A DNA stretch of 52,728 nucleotides from an uncultured Litorivicinus sp. GTDB taxonomy: Bacteria; Pseudomonadota; Gammaproteobacteria; Pseudomonadales; Litorivicinaceae. The position numbers were made by a program, and so were the translations under genes. Shown one piece after another: positions 37,238 through 46,024 of the stretch (positions are counted from its first letter, which is position 1; each line of letters opens with the position of its first letter). The notes under the pieces are model-generated. The model did no database searches. It worked only from the letters and a program-made list of their open reading frames with translations, and was not told the DNA's origin. Where the stretch lies: contig CACJLQ010000010.1 of assembly GCA_902594275.1 (NCBI GenBank), positions 1 to 52,728 on the forward strand, read 5' to 3'.

Positions 37238-38266
37238 TCATTGAGATTGCGTATTTTCTTTTATCAGTATCTCAATTCGTACCTGCTCTTGCGACAAGAT
37301 TGGAGTCGTACCTTGGTTTATTGCTGTTAGTCTGCGAACACAACTCCTGACCAAATGTCCGGCATCTTGGGAAATGACAGCATCAAGAGTTGCATTCGTA
37401 AGCTGTTCTTTTGTGAACTCAGTAAGCTCATGTGCGATAACTACCAAGTTGTGATCGCTCGCATATGTCTTGATCGCCTCAACTGGAAGCCTGGCTTCAG
37501 AGCCCATGATATAGATTCCTCGGAGATCTGGCGTATTTCTTATTAACTTCCGAATTATGTCATCAGCTCGATGTGGGTTATTGAAATGTTCGGTGGTAGG
37601 TAATAATCGAAAGTTTTGCTGAGTCGAAAAAATAAGATCAGCACCGCGACGTCTTTCAACGCTATCGTTCGAGCTGATGGTCGTTGTTATAACTGCGATC
37701 GATCCAGATAGGTGTTCTTGAAAACGAAGCAACAGTCGCCCAGCTGTTTGACCTGCTTGGAAATTTGGTATTCCTACAAAGGCAGAAACGTTCGCAGCAG
37801 ATTGATAAGAAACGAGTGAGACAACGGGAACTCCACGTTTTGTTAATCGATTAATGGCATCTCTTATTTCTGGATGCTCGATCGCCATAATGGCGATCCC
37901 ATCACAATCATTCTTATCCAACTGACCGAGAGTGGTTGCAACGTCATGGGGCGCAGTTTCATCGATGTCCAGAATTTCGTAGCGCATCATTGTACCGAAA
38001 CCTTTTGACTCAATCTCTTCGACACTTTTCTTGATTCGCATCACGAAGTCGCCGCGGGCACTGGGGAGGGCGAAGATGAATTTGAAATATCTATTCCGCG
38101 AAAGTGCGGCAGCAGCGTGGTTTCGTTCAAAGCCAAGTTTTTGAATTGCTTCCTCTACCGCATTCTTCGTTTTAAAAGTGACCCCAGGGCGATCGTTGAG
38201 TACACGATCGATCGTCGCAAGGCTGACCCCAGCGGCGCGGGCTAGATCTTTGGTAGTCGGCTTCAC
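37238..38266 (-). CDS. LacI-family transcriptional repressor
   Basis: 342 aa. N-terminal HTH with hinge (MKPTTKDLARAAGVSLATID, then RVLNDRPGV; about 1-60) and a periplasmic-binding-type effector domain (about 65-335). Divergent from the binding-protein gene of the ABC operon, with palindromic operators between, so it almost certainly controls that operon and itself. The effector domain resembles sugar or polyol sensors; the ligand cannot be told. The 281 bp between its stop and the Rieske gene hold no convincing gene. Confidence 0.93.
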   Translation of the reverse strand: MKPTTKDLARAAGVSLATIDRVLNDRPGVTFKTKNAVEEAIQKLGFERNHAAAALSRNRYFKFIFALPSARGDFVMRIKKSVEEIESKGFGTMMRYEILDIDETAPHDVATTLGQLDKNDCDGIAIMAIEHPEIRDAINRLTKRGVPVVSLVSYQSAANVSAFVGIPNFQAGQTAGRLLLRFQEHLSGSIAVITTTISSNDSVERRRGADLIFSTQQNFRLLPTTEHFNNPHRADDIIRKLIRNTPDLRGIYIMGSEARLPVEAIKTYASDHNLVVIAHELTEFTKEQLTNATLDAVISQDAGHLVRSCVRRLTAINQGTTPILSQEQVRIEILIKENTQSQ

Positions 38267-38307
38267 TGTTCGCTTCAGTTCCGTTCATCACTTCTAACAA
38301 AGAGTAA

Positions 38308-38356
38308 ATGAGGTACGTTCATCAGTAAAGGAGTTGACATGAGGTACGTACCTCAT
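38308..38356 (+). promoter_or_regulatory. LacI-type double operator and promoter of the ABC-kinase operon
   Basis: ATGAGGTACGTACCTCAT at 38339-38356 is a perfect 18-bp palindrome with the central CG usual for LacI-family sites. ATGAGGTACGTTCATCAG at 38308-38325 is a degenerate copy: the left half is identical, the right half diverged. Centre-to-centre distance is 31 bp, about three helical turns. A TTGACA (-35) at 38334-38339 abuts the perfect site, so repressor bound there would cover the spacer. The -10 is unclear. Confidence 0.75.
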
Positions 38357-38441
38357 TAGCGTGTATGCGAGGGGATGGGCAAACTCGTTCTAACCCTGGA
38401 ATTTTCGCGATAGCCGAGTAAAAAAAATAAGAGGTGTAAAC

Positions 38442-39761
38442 ATGAATACTAAAATCGGAGTTAAAGCGCTTGCGGTTGCTGTAATAGCTGGTTCAATCCA
38501 GACCGCAGTCGCAGATGACCTAACTTTATGTTGGGCTTCGTGGGACCCAGCGAATGCTTTGGTTGAGTTGAGTAAGGATTTCGAGGCTGAGAGTGGCCAT
38601 AATATGAGTTTTGAGTTTGTGCCATGGCCAAACTTCGCAGATCGAATGTTAAATGAACTCAATTCGGGTGGCGGTTTGTGTGATCTGATGATCGGCGATA
38701 GCCAATGGATCGGGGGCGCAGCAGAAAATGGACACTATATTAAATTGAACGATTTTTTCGCTAAAGAAGGAATCGATATGGGTGATTTCATCCCCGCAAC
38801 CGTGACTGGATATTCTGAATGGCCCAAGGGAACCCCTAACTATTGGGCACTACCAGCATTCGGTGATGTTGTAGGTTGGACTTATCGCAAAGATTGGTTC
38901 GAGCGTCCTGAATTGCAGAAAGAATACAAGGCAAAATATGGCCGCGATTTAAATGTGCCGAAAGATCTTGATGAACTTAAAGATATCGCTCAGTTTTTCC
39001 AAAACCGCACAATTGATGGCAAGACAGTTTACGGTGCGGCCATCTATACAGAACGTGGATCTGAAGGAATCACGATGGGTGTTACTAATGCCTTGTATAA
39101 CTATGGATTCGAATACTCGAACCCTTCCAAGCCTTATGACTTAAACGGATTTGTGAATTCTAAAAAAGCCGCTGCCGGTCTCGAATACTACAAAGAACTC
39201 TACGATACGGCGACACCTCCAGGATCATCAAACTGGTACATGGGCGAGAATATCGATGCATACAAGTCTGGACAAGTGGCTTTGCAGATGAATTTTGCGT
39301 TTATTTGGCCAGGTGTTGAAGCTGACCCTAACGTCGGTGGTGGAAAGTCAGGTTACTTCCCTAACCCCCCTGGACCTGGTGGTCATTTTGCGCAGCTGGG
39401 TGGACAGGGAATCTCTGTTGTCGCTGCGTCAGACAAGCGCGATGCGGCACTTGAATACATCAAATGGTTTGCTCAAAAAAAGGTGCAAGACAAGTGGTGG
39501 AAAGCCGGCGGGTACTCTGCGCTAAAAGCAGTTGTTGAAGACCCTGGGTTTGTCTCTAGTCAGCCATATGCGAAAACGTTCCTTGATTCGATGGCTATTG
39601 TTAAGGACTTCTGGGCTGAGCCGGCATACGCTGATCTTCTGTTACCGATGCAGGAACGTATTCATGATTATGTGATTGCTGGTAAAGGTACTGCACAAGA
39701 GGCATTGGATGGCCTTGTTGAGGATTGGACCGAAGTCCTTGAAGATGAGGGTAAATTGTAG
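38442..39761 (+). CDS. ABC transporter sugar/polyol-binding protein
   Basis: Periplasmic binding protein of the extracellular solute-binding family 1, 439 aa. The signal peptide runs MNTKIGVKALAVAVIAGSIQ and is probably cut after AVA near residue 25. The mature part starts DDLTLCWASWDPANAL, and the C-lobe has the GPGGHFAQLGGQGISV loop often found in this family. AGAGGTG precedes the ATG. First gene of the operon; the strong operator lies upstream and a stem-loop downstream. The ligand is unknown; the kinase at the end of the operon points to a short ketose or polyol. Confidence 0.93.
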   Translation: MNTKIGVKALAVAVIAGSIQTAVADDLTLCWASWDPANALVELSKDFEAESGHNMSFEFVPWPNFADRMLNELNSGGGLCDLMIGDSQWIGGAAENGHYIKLNDFFAKEGIDMGDFIPATVTGYSEWPKGTPNYWALPAFGDVVGWTYRKDWFERPELQKEYKAKYGRDLNVPKDLDELKDIAQFFQNRTIDGKTVYGAAIYTERGSEGITMGVTNALYNYGFEYSNPSKPYDLNGFVNSKKAAAGLEYYKELYDTATPPGSSNWYMGENIDAYKSGQVALQMNFAFIWPGVEADPNVGGGKSGYFPNPPGPGGHFAQLGGQGISVVAASDKRDAALEYIKWFAQKKVQDKWWKAGGYSALKAVVEDPGFVSSQPYAKTFLDSMAIVKDFWAEPAYADLLLPMQERIHDYVIAGKGTAQEALDGLVEDWTEVLEDEGKL

Positions 39762-39776
39762 GGTGATCTTCCTTAA

Positions 39777-39808
39777 AGAGATGCAGAGCACAGAGGTTCT
39801 GCATCTCT
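39777..39808 (+). promoter_or_regulatory. intercistronic stem-loop after the binding-protein gene
   Basis: Perfect 11-bp arms AGAGATGCAGA (39777-39787) and TCTGCATCTCT (39798-39808) with a 10-base loop. It lies 15 bp after the stop and has no T run. Such structures usually protect the upstream mRNA from 3' decay or give partial termination, so that binding protein outnumbers permeases. Confidence 0.65.
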
Positions 39809-39852
39809 GTTCTACTCAAAGCCCATAAATCAGATGCGTGAAGGAGCAGTCA

Positions 39853-40800
39853 GTGCTGCAGGCTTTCATCGATAAACTCGTACAAAAGACGCCGCCGAGT
39901 GTCTCTAATCGGGTTAGCGGTTTGTCAGACAAGAAGTTAGCCTGGCTATTTGTCAGCCCGACAATTCTTTTGCTATTGGCCGTTAATATCTTTCCGCTCG
40001 TTTGGACTATTTACCTCAGTTTCACCAACTATCGCGTTAATAGACCAAACCGAGATGTAAAATGGGTAGATTTGCGCAACTACGAACGAATCCTAACCGA
40101 CAGTGATATCTGGCAGACAATGCAAGCGACCGCGCATTTTCTGGTTTCGACGATCGTATTGCAGGTAGTCCTAGGATTTACACTCGCATTTTTGATCAAT
40201 AAAAAATTTAAAGGTAATGATCTCCTGACAACTTTGATCGTACTACCAATGATGTTGAGTCCAGCTGTGGTTGGAAATTTTTGGACGTTTCTCTACCAGC
40301 CGCAGATAGGTCTTTTCAACTATATGATCAGTTTTTTTAGTGGTGCCGATCCTAGTTCATTCTCGATGATCGGAGACGTACATCTTGCACCTTGGGCAAT
40401 CGTTATCGTCGATACCTGGATGTGGACTCCTTTTGTGATGCTGATATGCCTCGCAGGATTACGTTCGATTCCGGATTCGATTTATGAGGCGGCCGAATGC
40501 GATAGGGCTTCTCAATGGCGCCAGTTCTGGACCATTACTGTTCCAATGGTATTACCGTTTTTGATGCTCGCTGTTCTCTTCAGAGGAATAGAGAATTTCA
40601 AAATGTTTGACTTGGTAGTGCAACTAACGGGAGGAGGTCCAGGTAGTTTGACGACGCTATCTTCGATCGATCTAAAGCGCGAGGCATTTGAAAAATGGAA
40701 GACGGGATACTCGTCAGCCTATGCAGTGATTTTGTTCGTCACAGTTTTTGGTTTGGCTTCCATATACGTGAAGGCCTTGAACAAGGTGAAGGATAGATGA
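39853..40800 (+). CDS. ABC transporter permease (MalF type)
   Basis: About six membrane segments between residues 30 and 310. The coupling EAA motif is IYEAAECDRASQWRQFWTIT (about 216-235). GTG 39853 is preferred to GTG 39838 because AAGGAG lies seven bases before it; this gives 315 aa. Overlaps the next permease by 4 bp. Confidence 0.92.
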   Translation: MLQAFIDKLVQKTPPSVSNRVSGLSDKKLAWLFVSPTILLLLAVNIFPLVWTIYLSFTNYRVNRPNRDVKWVDLRNYERILTDSDIWQTMQATAHFLVSTIVLQVVLGFTLAFLINKKFKGNDLLTTLIVLPMMLSPAVVGNFWTFLYQPQIGLFNYMISFFSGADPSSFSMIGDVHLAPWAIVIVDTWMWTPFVMLICLAGLRSIPDSIYEAAECDRASQWRQFWTITVPMVLPFLMLAVLFRGIENFKMFDLVVQLTGGGPGSLTTLSSIDLKREAFEKWKTGYSSAYAVILFVTVFGLASIYVKALNKVKDR

Positions 40801-41735
40801 GTTACTCTGTCACAGCGCCGTCCTCACGAACCAAGCTTTTTTCCGGCTTTGTTGTCAGTCTGTACGCGATAGTCACGCTAGCTCCTCTTCTATGGATTAT
40901 CGCCACAGGATTCAAATCTGGACAGGATTCGATTCACTATCCACCGAAAGTTTTGTTTGAGCCAACGTTAGAGGGATACGTCAATTTATTTACGACTAGA
41001 ACGCGGATTCCATCAGATCAAGCACCAAAAGAGCCATCATCAATGACTTGGTATGAGGAAATCGTCAATGAAAAGGGTGAGTTGATTGCAGGTCCATCAA
41101 AATATGGCGAGAGATTCTTGAATTCCACAGTCATCGGTTTCGGCTCCACCGCTTTATGTATGCTCTTGGGAACCATGGCAGCTTACGCATTTAGTCGATT
41201 TAAGGTCCCGCTGAAAGATGACCTCTTGTTTTTTATTCTGTCCACTCGAATGATGCCACCTATCGCTGTAGCGATACCGATATTTTTGATGTTTAAAAAT
41301 TTAGGATTGAACGATACATATCTTGGCATGATCATGCTTTATACCGCTGTTAATCTGTCGCTTTCGGTTTGGCTATTGAAAGGATTCATGGATGAAATAC
41401 CTATCGAGTATGAAGAAGCCGCATTGATCGATGGATACACTCGCTTCGAAGCTTTCATCAAAGTTGTGTTGCCTCAAGCGATAACCGGTATCGCCTCCAC
41501 AGCGATTTTTTGCTTGATTTTTGCTTGGAACGAATACGCATTCGCTGTGCTCTTAACGTCAGGTGACGCACAAACTGCACCGCCCTTCATTCCTACAATT
41601 ATTGGCGTCAGCGGGAAGGATTGGCCGGCAGTAGCTGCTGGTGCAACACTCTTCCTGGTTCCAGTCATGGTTTTCACGGTCCTGCTCAGAAAACATTTGC
41701 TCAGAGGTATAACGTTTGGAGCGGTTCGAAAATGA
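40797..41735 (+). CDS. ABC transporter permease (MalG type)
   Basis: 312 aa with six predicted membrane helices and the EAA loop YEEAALIDGYTRFEAFIKVV (about 203-222). A long periplasmic loop follows the first helix (about 45-105), as in polyol and glycerol-type permeases. Starts at ATGA overlapping its partner, and its own stop overlaps the start of the small membrane protein gene. Confidence 0.92.
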   Translation: MSYSVTAPSSRTKLFSGFVVSLYAIVTLAPLLWIIATGFKSGQDSIHYPPKVLFEPTLEGYVNLFTTRTRIPSDQAPKEPSSMTWYEEIVNEKGELIAGPSKYGERFLNSTVIGFGSTALCMLLGTMAAYAFSRFKVPLKDDLLFFILSTRMMPPIAVAIPIFLMFKNLGLNDTYLGMIMLYTAVNLSLSVWLLKGFMDEIPIEYEEAALIDGYTRFEAFIKVVLPQAITGIASTAIFCLIFAWNEYAFAVLLTSGDAQTAPPFIPTIIGVSGKDWPAVAAGATLFLVPVMVFTVLLRKHLLRGITFGAVRK

Positions 41736-41920
41736 GACATTTTCTTGAGGGTCTACTCTTATTTCGGAGAAGCCCCTGGGAGGCTGTCGCATCGATTCTG
41801 ATCATCGTTGGAGTTTTGATGCTGATGCAGCCGTTTTACCTCGTTGTATTTACCTATTCTTTCTCAGTGATTTTAGTGGGAACGTTGATGTATCTGATTT
41901 GTAGCCATTTTAGAGACTAG
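41732..41920 (+). CDS. small two-helix membrane protein in the ABC operon
   Basis: 62 aa, starting MRHFLEGLLLFRRSPWEAVA, with two hydrophobic helices (about 18-37 and 40-58) and a basic N-terminus. The ATG overlaps the permease stop as ATGA and the ATPase gene begins 4 bp after its stop, so translation is coupled on both sides. I know no named family for it. By position it recalls GlpU, the small membrane protein in the rhizobial glycerol ABC operon glpSTPQUV, but the sequence does not match what I recall of GlpU. It could be an accessory subunit of the importer. Confidence 0.75.
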   Translation: MRHFLEGLLLFRRSPWEAVASILIIVGVLMLMQPFYLVVFTYSFSVILVGTLMYLICSHFRD

Positions 41921-41924
41921 ACCG

Positions 41925-43028
41925 ATGGCCGAAATTGAAATCAAAAATCTCAGAAAAGAGTTCGGTGAATTTGTGGCAGTCCAGGATTCAACTTTTAAGG
42001 TGGAGGACGGAGAGTTTTTTATGCTTTTGGGTCCGTCGGGCTGCGGGAAGACAACTACTCTCCGAATGATGGCGGGACTTGAATTACCCACCTCAGGTCA
42101 GATTTTAATTGACGGGGAAGACGTTTCATTTAAACGTGCCCGTGATCGTGATATTGCGTTCGTCTTCCAAATGTACGCCCTTTATCCGCACTTAAACGTC
42201 CGACAGAATCTTGAATATCCACTCAAAAGCCAAAGGGCCTCGTCGAGCCTGATCCGAGAGAAAGTCACCGAGGTGGCAGCTATTTTGAAAATAGAGCAAC
42301 TCCTCCATTCGCCAATTAGTCGTTTATCGGGTGGAGATCGACAACGAGTAGCCCTTGGACGAGCGATTGTGAGGAATCCAGCTGCTTTTTTCATGGATGA
42401 GCCTTTGGGTGCATTGGATGCCGAATTCCGTGAGGAAATGGCTGAGGAGTTACGGGCTCTGCATGATCGAATGAGAGCGACCACGATTTATGTCACCCAT
42501 GATCAACTCGAAGCCATGCAGATGGGTGACAAGATTGTGGTGATGAATCATGGCGTCATCGAACAGTTTGGTGTTCCACAAGATATCTATGATTGGCCTG
42601 CCACTAAGTTTGTTGCTGACTTTATCGGATCTCCGGCGATGAACTTCCTTCAGATTGATTATCAAGAACTAGGAGCTGGTGACGCTACCGTTATGTTCAA
42701 AGAGTATCCAATTCAAGTACCAGTGAGTGTGCAAGACTTTGATGGTTCTATCGATGTTGGTGTAAGACCAGAACATATTGGCCTGTCCCGCGAGGCTGGC
42801 GGGATCTCGGCGCTTGTGGTGGCTTCTGAATACTTGGGCACCACTCAAATTGTTTCGGTACAAGTCGATCAAACGATCTTAAAGGCTCGTGTCTCTTCGA
42901 GCGAAGAATATGCGCTTGGATCGGCAATTAATTTATATTTTGATCCCCGCAACATTTCCCTTTTCAACCACCATTCTGGCAAAGCCTTGCTGAGCGAGGG
43001 AAATCAAGAGGTGCTCATCAATGGCTAG
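41925..43028 (+). CDS. ABC transporter ATPase, first of two
   Basis: 367 aa. Walker A GPSGCGKT (about 35-42), Q-loop FQMYALYPH, signature LSGGDRQRVALGR, Walker B AAFFMDEPLGALD and switch His in VTHDQLEAMQ. The C-terminal TOBE-like domain (about 240-360) is typical of MalK/UgpC-type importers. It overlaps the second ATPase gene by 8 bp. The two differ enough to suggest a heterodimer. Confidence 0.93.
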   Translation: MAEIEIKNLRKEFGEFVAVQDSTFKVEDGEFFMLLGPSGCGKTTTLRMMAGLELPTSGQILIDGEDVSFKRARDRDIAFVFQMYALYPHLNVRQNLEYPLKSQRASSSLIREKVTEVAAILKIEQLLHSPISRLSGGDRQRVALGRAIVRNPAAFFMDEPLGALDAEFREEMAEELRALHDRMRATTIYVTHDQLEAMQMGDKIVVMNHGVIEQFGVPQDIYDWPATKFVADFIGSPAMNFLQIDYQELGAGDATVMFKEYPIQVPVSVQDFDGSIDVGVRPEHIGLSREAGGISALVVASEYLGTTQIVSVQVDQTILKARVSSSEEYALGSAINLYFDPRNISLFNHHSGKALLSEGNQEVLING

Positions 43029-44016
43029 CATTGAAGTACAGAATCTCACGAAAAGGTTTGGTGGAATCAAGGCCCTGGGCGATGTCGATTTGACGGTACC
43101 TAACGGTTCATTTGTGGTTTTATTAGGCCCCACGGGTGCAGGGAAAACGACATTACTCCGAATGATAGCTGGGTTAGAAAAACCCGACACAGGGCATGTC
43201 ATCATAGATAGCATGGACTGCGCTCAAAAAACACCTGCGGAGCGAAATGTGGCCATGGTGTTTCAGCAGTACTCTCTTTATCCACATATGTCAGTCAAGG
43301 AGAATCTCGCGTTTCCTCTGATGTCTCGCATGCTCTCCATGAGTGAATCAGAGATCAACCTCAAGGTGACTTCAGTTGCCCAAACACTGAAAATCGACCA
43401 CAAGTTATCCAATAAGGCTACGGAGCTTTCTGGCGGAGAAATGCAACGTGTCGCGATTGGGAGAGCGTTGGTGCGCAATCCAAATATATATCTGATGGAT
43501 GAACCGCTCAGCTCGCTTGATGCAAAATTACGTTCAGATCTTCGGATCGAGCTTACACGAATTCAAAAAGATATTGGTGGCACGTTCTTGTACGTCACCC
43601 ATGATCAAATTGAAGCGATGACCATGGCGACTCACATAGGGGTTTTGGAAAAAGGTCGATTGATTCAATTCGGAACACCCCGTGAAGTTTATGATAATCC
43701 AGCTTCAGTGAGCGTGGCCGCCCGACTTGGCCAACCTCGAATCAATATCCTCGATGCGTCGATTTTTCCTGGTAGCCCGCAAATGGCAAAACTCATTGGA
43801 TTTAGACCTGAACAACTCATTCTCGGAAATGGTGGGCTCGAGACGGTGGTTAAGCGAGTTGAACGGTTAGGTGATCAGACTCGCCTTCATTTAAGTGTCG
43901 GGGATAACGGTATCGTCACAGTGACTAACCCGCACACTGACCTAAAAGCAGGGTGTTCGCTGTCGGTTAAACCGAAAAATCCATTTTTCTTTGACGCAGA
44001 TGGCAGACGAATTTAA
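43021..44016 (+). CDS. ABC transporter ATPase, second of two
   Basis: 331 aa. Walker A GPTGAGKT (about 35-42), signature LSGGEMQRVAIGR, Walker B IYLMDEPLSSLD and switch His in VTHDQIEAMT. The TOBE-like tail is shorter than in the first ATPase. All catalytic motifs are intact in both, so neither is an inactive partner. Tandem ATPases also occur in the rhizobial glycerol system (GlpS/GlpT). Confidence 0.93.
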   Translation: MASIEVQNLTKRFGGIKALGDVDLTVPNGSFVVLLGPTGAGKTTLLRMIAGLEKPDTGHVIIDSMDCAQKTPAERNVAMVFQQYSLYPHMSVKENLAFPLMSRMLSMSESEINLKVTSVAQTLKIDHKLSNKATELSGGEMQRVAIGRALVRNPNIYLMDEPLSSLDAKLRSDLRIELTRIQKDIGGTFLYVTHDQIEAMTMATHIGVLEKGRLIQFGTPREVYDNPASVSVAARLGQPRINILDASIFPGSPQMAKLIGFRPEQLILGNGGLETVVKRVERLGDQTRLHLSVGDNGIVTVTNPHTDLKAGCSLSVKPKNPFFFDADGRRI

Positions 44017-44031
44017 CAAGAGGACAATGCA

Positions 44032-45654
44032 ATGCAGTTATTTATTAACGAAAAAAATAATGTGGTAACTGAAGCTATCGATGGCCTTATTTTTGGATCG
44101 GGCGGTAGGTTGTCGCGGCTTGATGGGTATCCCCATATCAAAGTAGTTGTTCGCAGCGATTGGGACAAAAGCAATGTGGCCCTTATATCGGGTGGCGGTT
44201 CCGGTCATGAGCCCGCTCATGCGGGCTTTGTGGGGCAAGGGATGTTGACCGCTGCGGTGTGCGGTGATGTCTTTGCCTCCCCCTCAGTGGATGCTGTTTT
44301 AGCCGCTATTTTGGCTGTAACCGGACCGCAAGGATGCGTCTTAATTGTTAAAAACTATACCGGAGATCGACTCAACTTCGGCCTAGCGGCGGAGCGGGCA
44401 AGGAGTATTGGTCTGAAGGTAAGTATGGTGGTTGTTGATGATGATATAGCGTTACCTAGTATCCCCCAACCAAGAGGACTAGCCGGTACTTTATTAGTCC
44501 ACAAAATCGCTGGCGCTTTGGCTGCTGAAAGTGTCTCGCTTGAGACAATTACTGCGGTCGCTGAAAGAATTATAGGCAATGTGAAGACTATTGGATTATC
44601 ACTTGATACCTGTATGGTCCCGGGCTCTGAGAAAATCGACAGAATACCTGCTGGTTGTGCCGAATTAGGCCTCGGAATACACGGTGAGGCTGGCATTGAG
44701 CAGATCGATTACTCAGGAGTGAATGCGGCAGTTTCTGTGATGATTCAAAAGCTAGCCCAGAGCGTTGATCGAGGTAACTTGGTGGTATTGATCAATAATT
44801 TAGGCGGGGTTTCGAGCCTTGAAATGAGTATCGTAGCTAATGTAATTTTCCGGTCTCAACTTGGTGAAAGATTGACACACGTGATTGGGCCTGCATGCTT
44901 GATGACGTCCTTGGATATGAAAGGAATTTCGATCACAGTGTGTCCAATAAATGCTGAGGAACTTCAATATTTGCAAGCTCCAGTTGAGCCCTGGGCATGG
45001 CCTGGTTGTAGTGCGATCTGCTCAACTGCGATTATCGAAATGCCCGACGGATTGACTCCCGAGCCACCAGTTGCATCTGCTCACGATGAGACTAGGGGAT
45101 TAATTCTCGGTTGTTGTGAAGTTCTAATTGATAGCGAGCGCGAACTCAATACTCTAGATGCTTTTTCGGGTGACGGCGATACAGGCTCAACCCTAGCAAG
45201 TGCCGCTCGCGCGCTGATTGCGAAAGTGGATGAGCTGCCGCTTGCCGATCATACGCAGCTCTTTAGAGCGCTGGGACAAGAACTCAGTCAGACCATGGGT
45301 GGCTCTTCTGGAGTTCTGTTAGCAATATTTTTTGCAGCTGCCGGAGATGCTTCATCTAGTGGGTCAAATATTGCGAATTCTTTACTCGCGGGCCTCAACA
45401 GAATGAAGGAAATTGGCGGTGCTCAATTGGGAGATCGCTCGATGGTGGACGCCTTGGAGCCCGGTTTAGAGGCTTTTTCCGAAGGTTCAGATCCTGCAAT
45501 GCCGTCTAGAGCGGGGGCAGATTCGACTGCGGCAATGGTGAGTGCGAGAGTCGGGCGAGCGACTTACTTATCGGCTGAGCAACTCCAAGGAAATAAAGAT
45601 CCCGGTGCCGAGGCGGTTGCTAAGCTGTTCGAATATCTGACCAAAAGACGCTAG
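44032..45654 (+). CDS. ATP-dependent dihydroxyacetone kinase, fused DhaK-DhaL
   Basis: 540 aa, about the size of the Citrobacter and human fused enzymes. The N-terminal DhaK domain (about 1-330) has SGGGSGHEPAHAGFVG and the ketose-binding His H217 (LGIHGEAG), which forms a covalent hemiaminal. The C-terminal DhaL domain (about 345-538) has GDGDTGSTL for Mg-ADP and QTMGGSSGVL. It is ATP-dependent rather than PTS-coupled because the DhaL domain is fused and no DhaM is present. Family members phosphorylate dihydroxyacetone, and some prefer tetruloses such as erythrulose. Last gene of the importer operon. Confidence 0.92.
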   Translation: MQLFINEKNNVVTEAIDGLIFGSGGRLSRLDGYPHIKVVVRSDWDKSNVALISGGGSGHEPAHAGFVGQGMLTAAVCGDVFASPSVDAVLAAILAVTGPQGCVLIVKNYTGDRLNFGLAAERARSIGLKVSMVVVDDDIALPSIPQPRGLAGTLLVHKIAGALAAESVSLETITAVAERIIGNVKTIGLSLDTCMVPGSEKIDRIPAGCAELGLGIHGEAGIEQIDYSGVNAAVSVMIQKLAQSVDRGNLVVLINNLGGVSSLEMSIVANVIFRSQLGERLTHVIGPACLMTSLDMKGISITVCPINAEELQYLQAPVEPWAWPGCSAICSTAIIEMPDGLTPEPPVASAHDETRGLILGCCEVLIDSERELNTLDAFSGDGDTGSTLASAARALIAKVDELPLADHTQLFRALGQELSQTMGGSSGVLLAIFFAAAGDASSSGSNIANSLLAGLNRMKEIGGAQLGDRSMVDALEPGLEAFSEGSDPAMPSRAGADSTAAMVSARVGRATYLSAEQLQGNKDPGAEAVAKLFEYLTKRR

Positions 45655-46024
45655 TCTCTGGTGAGTATCTTGACTTCAATCTGCGGTCGGGTGAGCGATA
45701 TGGAAGTGATATCTACGCGAATAAAATAGGGGGGAAACGTTGCCCAGCCGACTGGAATATCGCTTTCGTCACAAACCATGCGAGGGCCTAATTTTTTTGA
45801 CGTGGGATAAATTCTGGGACGTAGTACGCTATTCAAAAAATTAATTAGTTTGAAAACGTTTTTATAAAATAAAGATAGCGAGCCTTCTCCCATTCATGCC
45901 AGGTGGTGCCTGTTGTTGCATCAGGGGCCGATGCTGATGGGTTCTACGCCACAACACATCACCTGATTCATGTGCTCGCGGTGGGTGTTTGTATCTCATT
46001 GTTTGCTAGTTATTGGAGTCGCTC
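45655..46024 (+). other. intergenic region with a 10-bp palindrome and a possible tiny coupled ORF
   Basis: No recognisable large gene. AAAACGTTTT (45853-45862) is a perfect palindrome in an AT-rich promoter-like stretch. From GTG 45903 an open frame of 41 residues (VVPVVASGADADGFYATTHH, then LIHVLAVGVCISLFASYWSR and S) ends with TGA 46026-46028. It overlaps the TTG start of the Nudix gene as TTGA and contains one hydrophobic helix. It may be a real leader peptide or chance. No terminator for the kinase operon is obvious. Confidence 0.35.

Noticed and set aside
36974..37330. 118-codon open frame after the Rieske gene, hydrophobic in the middle
   Set aside because: No ribosome site, no family that I recognise, and its last 90 bases lie antisense to lacI. 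It could be real but I cannot support it.
41732..41920. Assignment of the 62-aa protein as GlpU
   Set aside because: Position is similar to the rhizobial glycerol operon, but the sequence does not resemble the GlpU family as I know it.
45651..45893. 80-codon minus-strand frame beginning MGEGSLSLFYKNVF
   Set aside because: No ribosome site, odd composition and no recognisable domain; it fills an AT-rich gap by chance as far as I can see.
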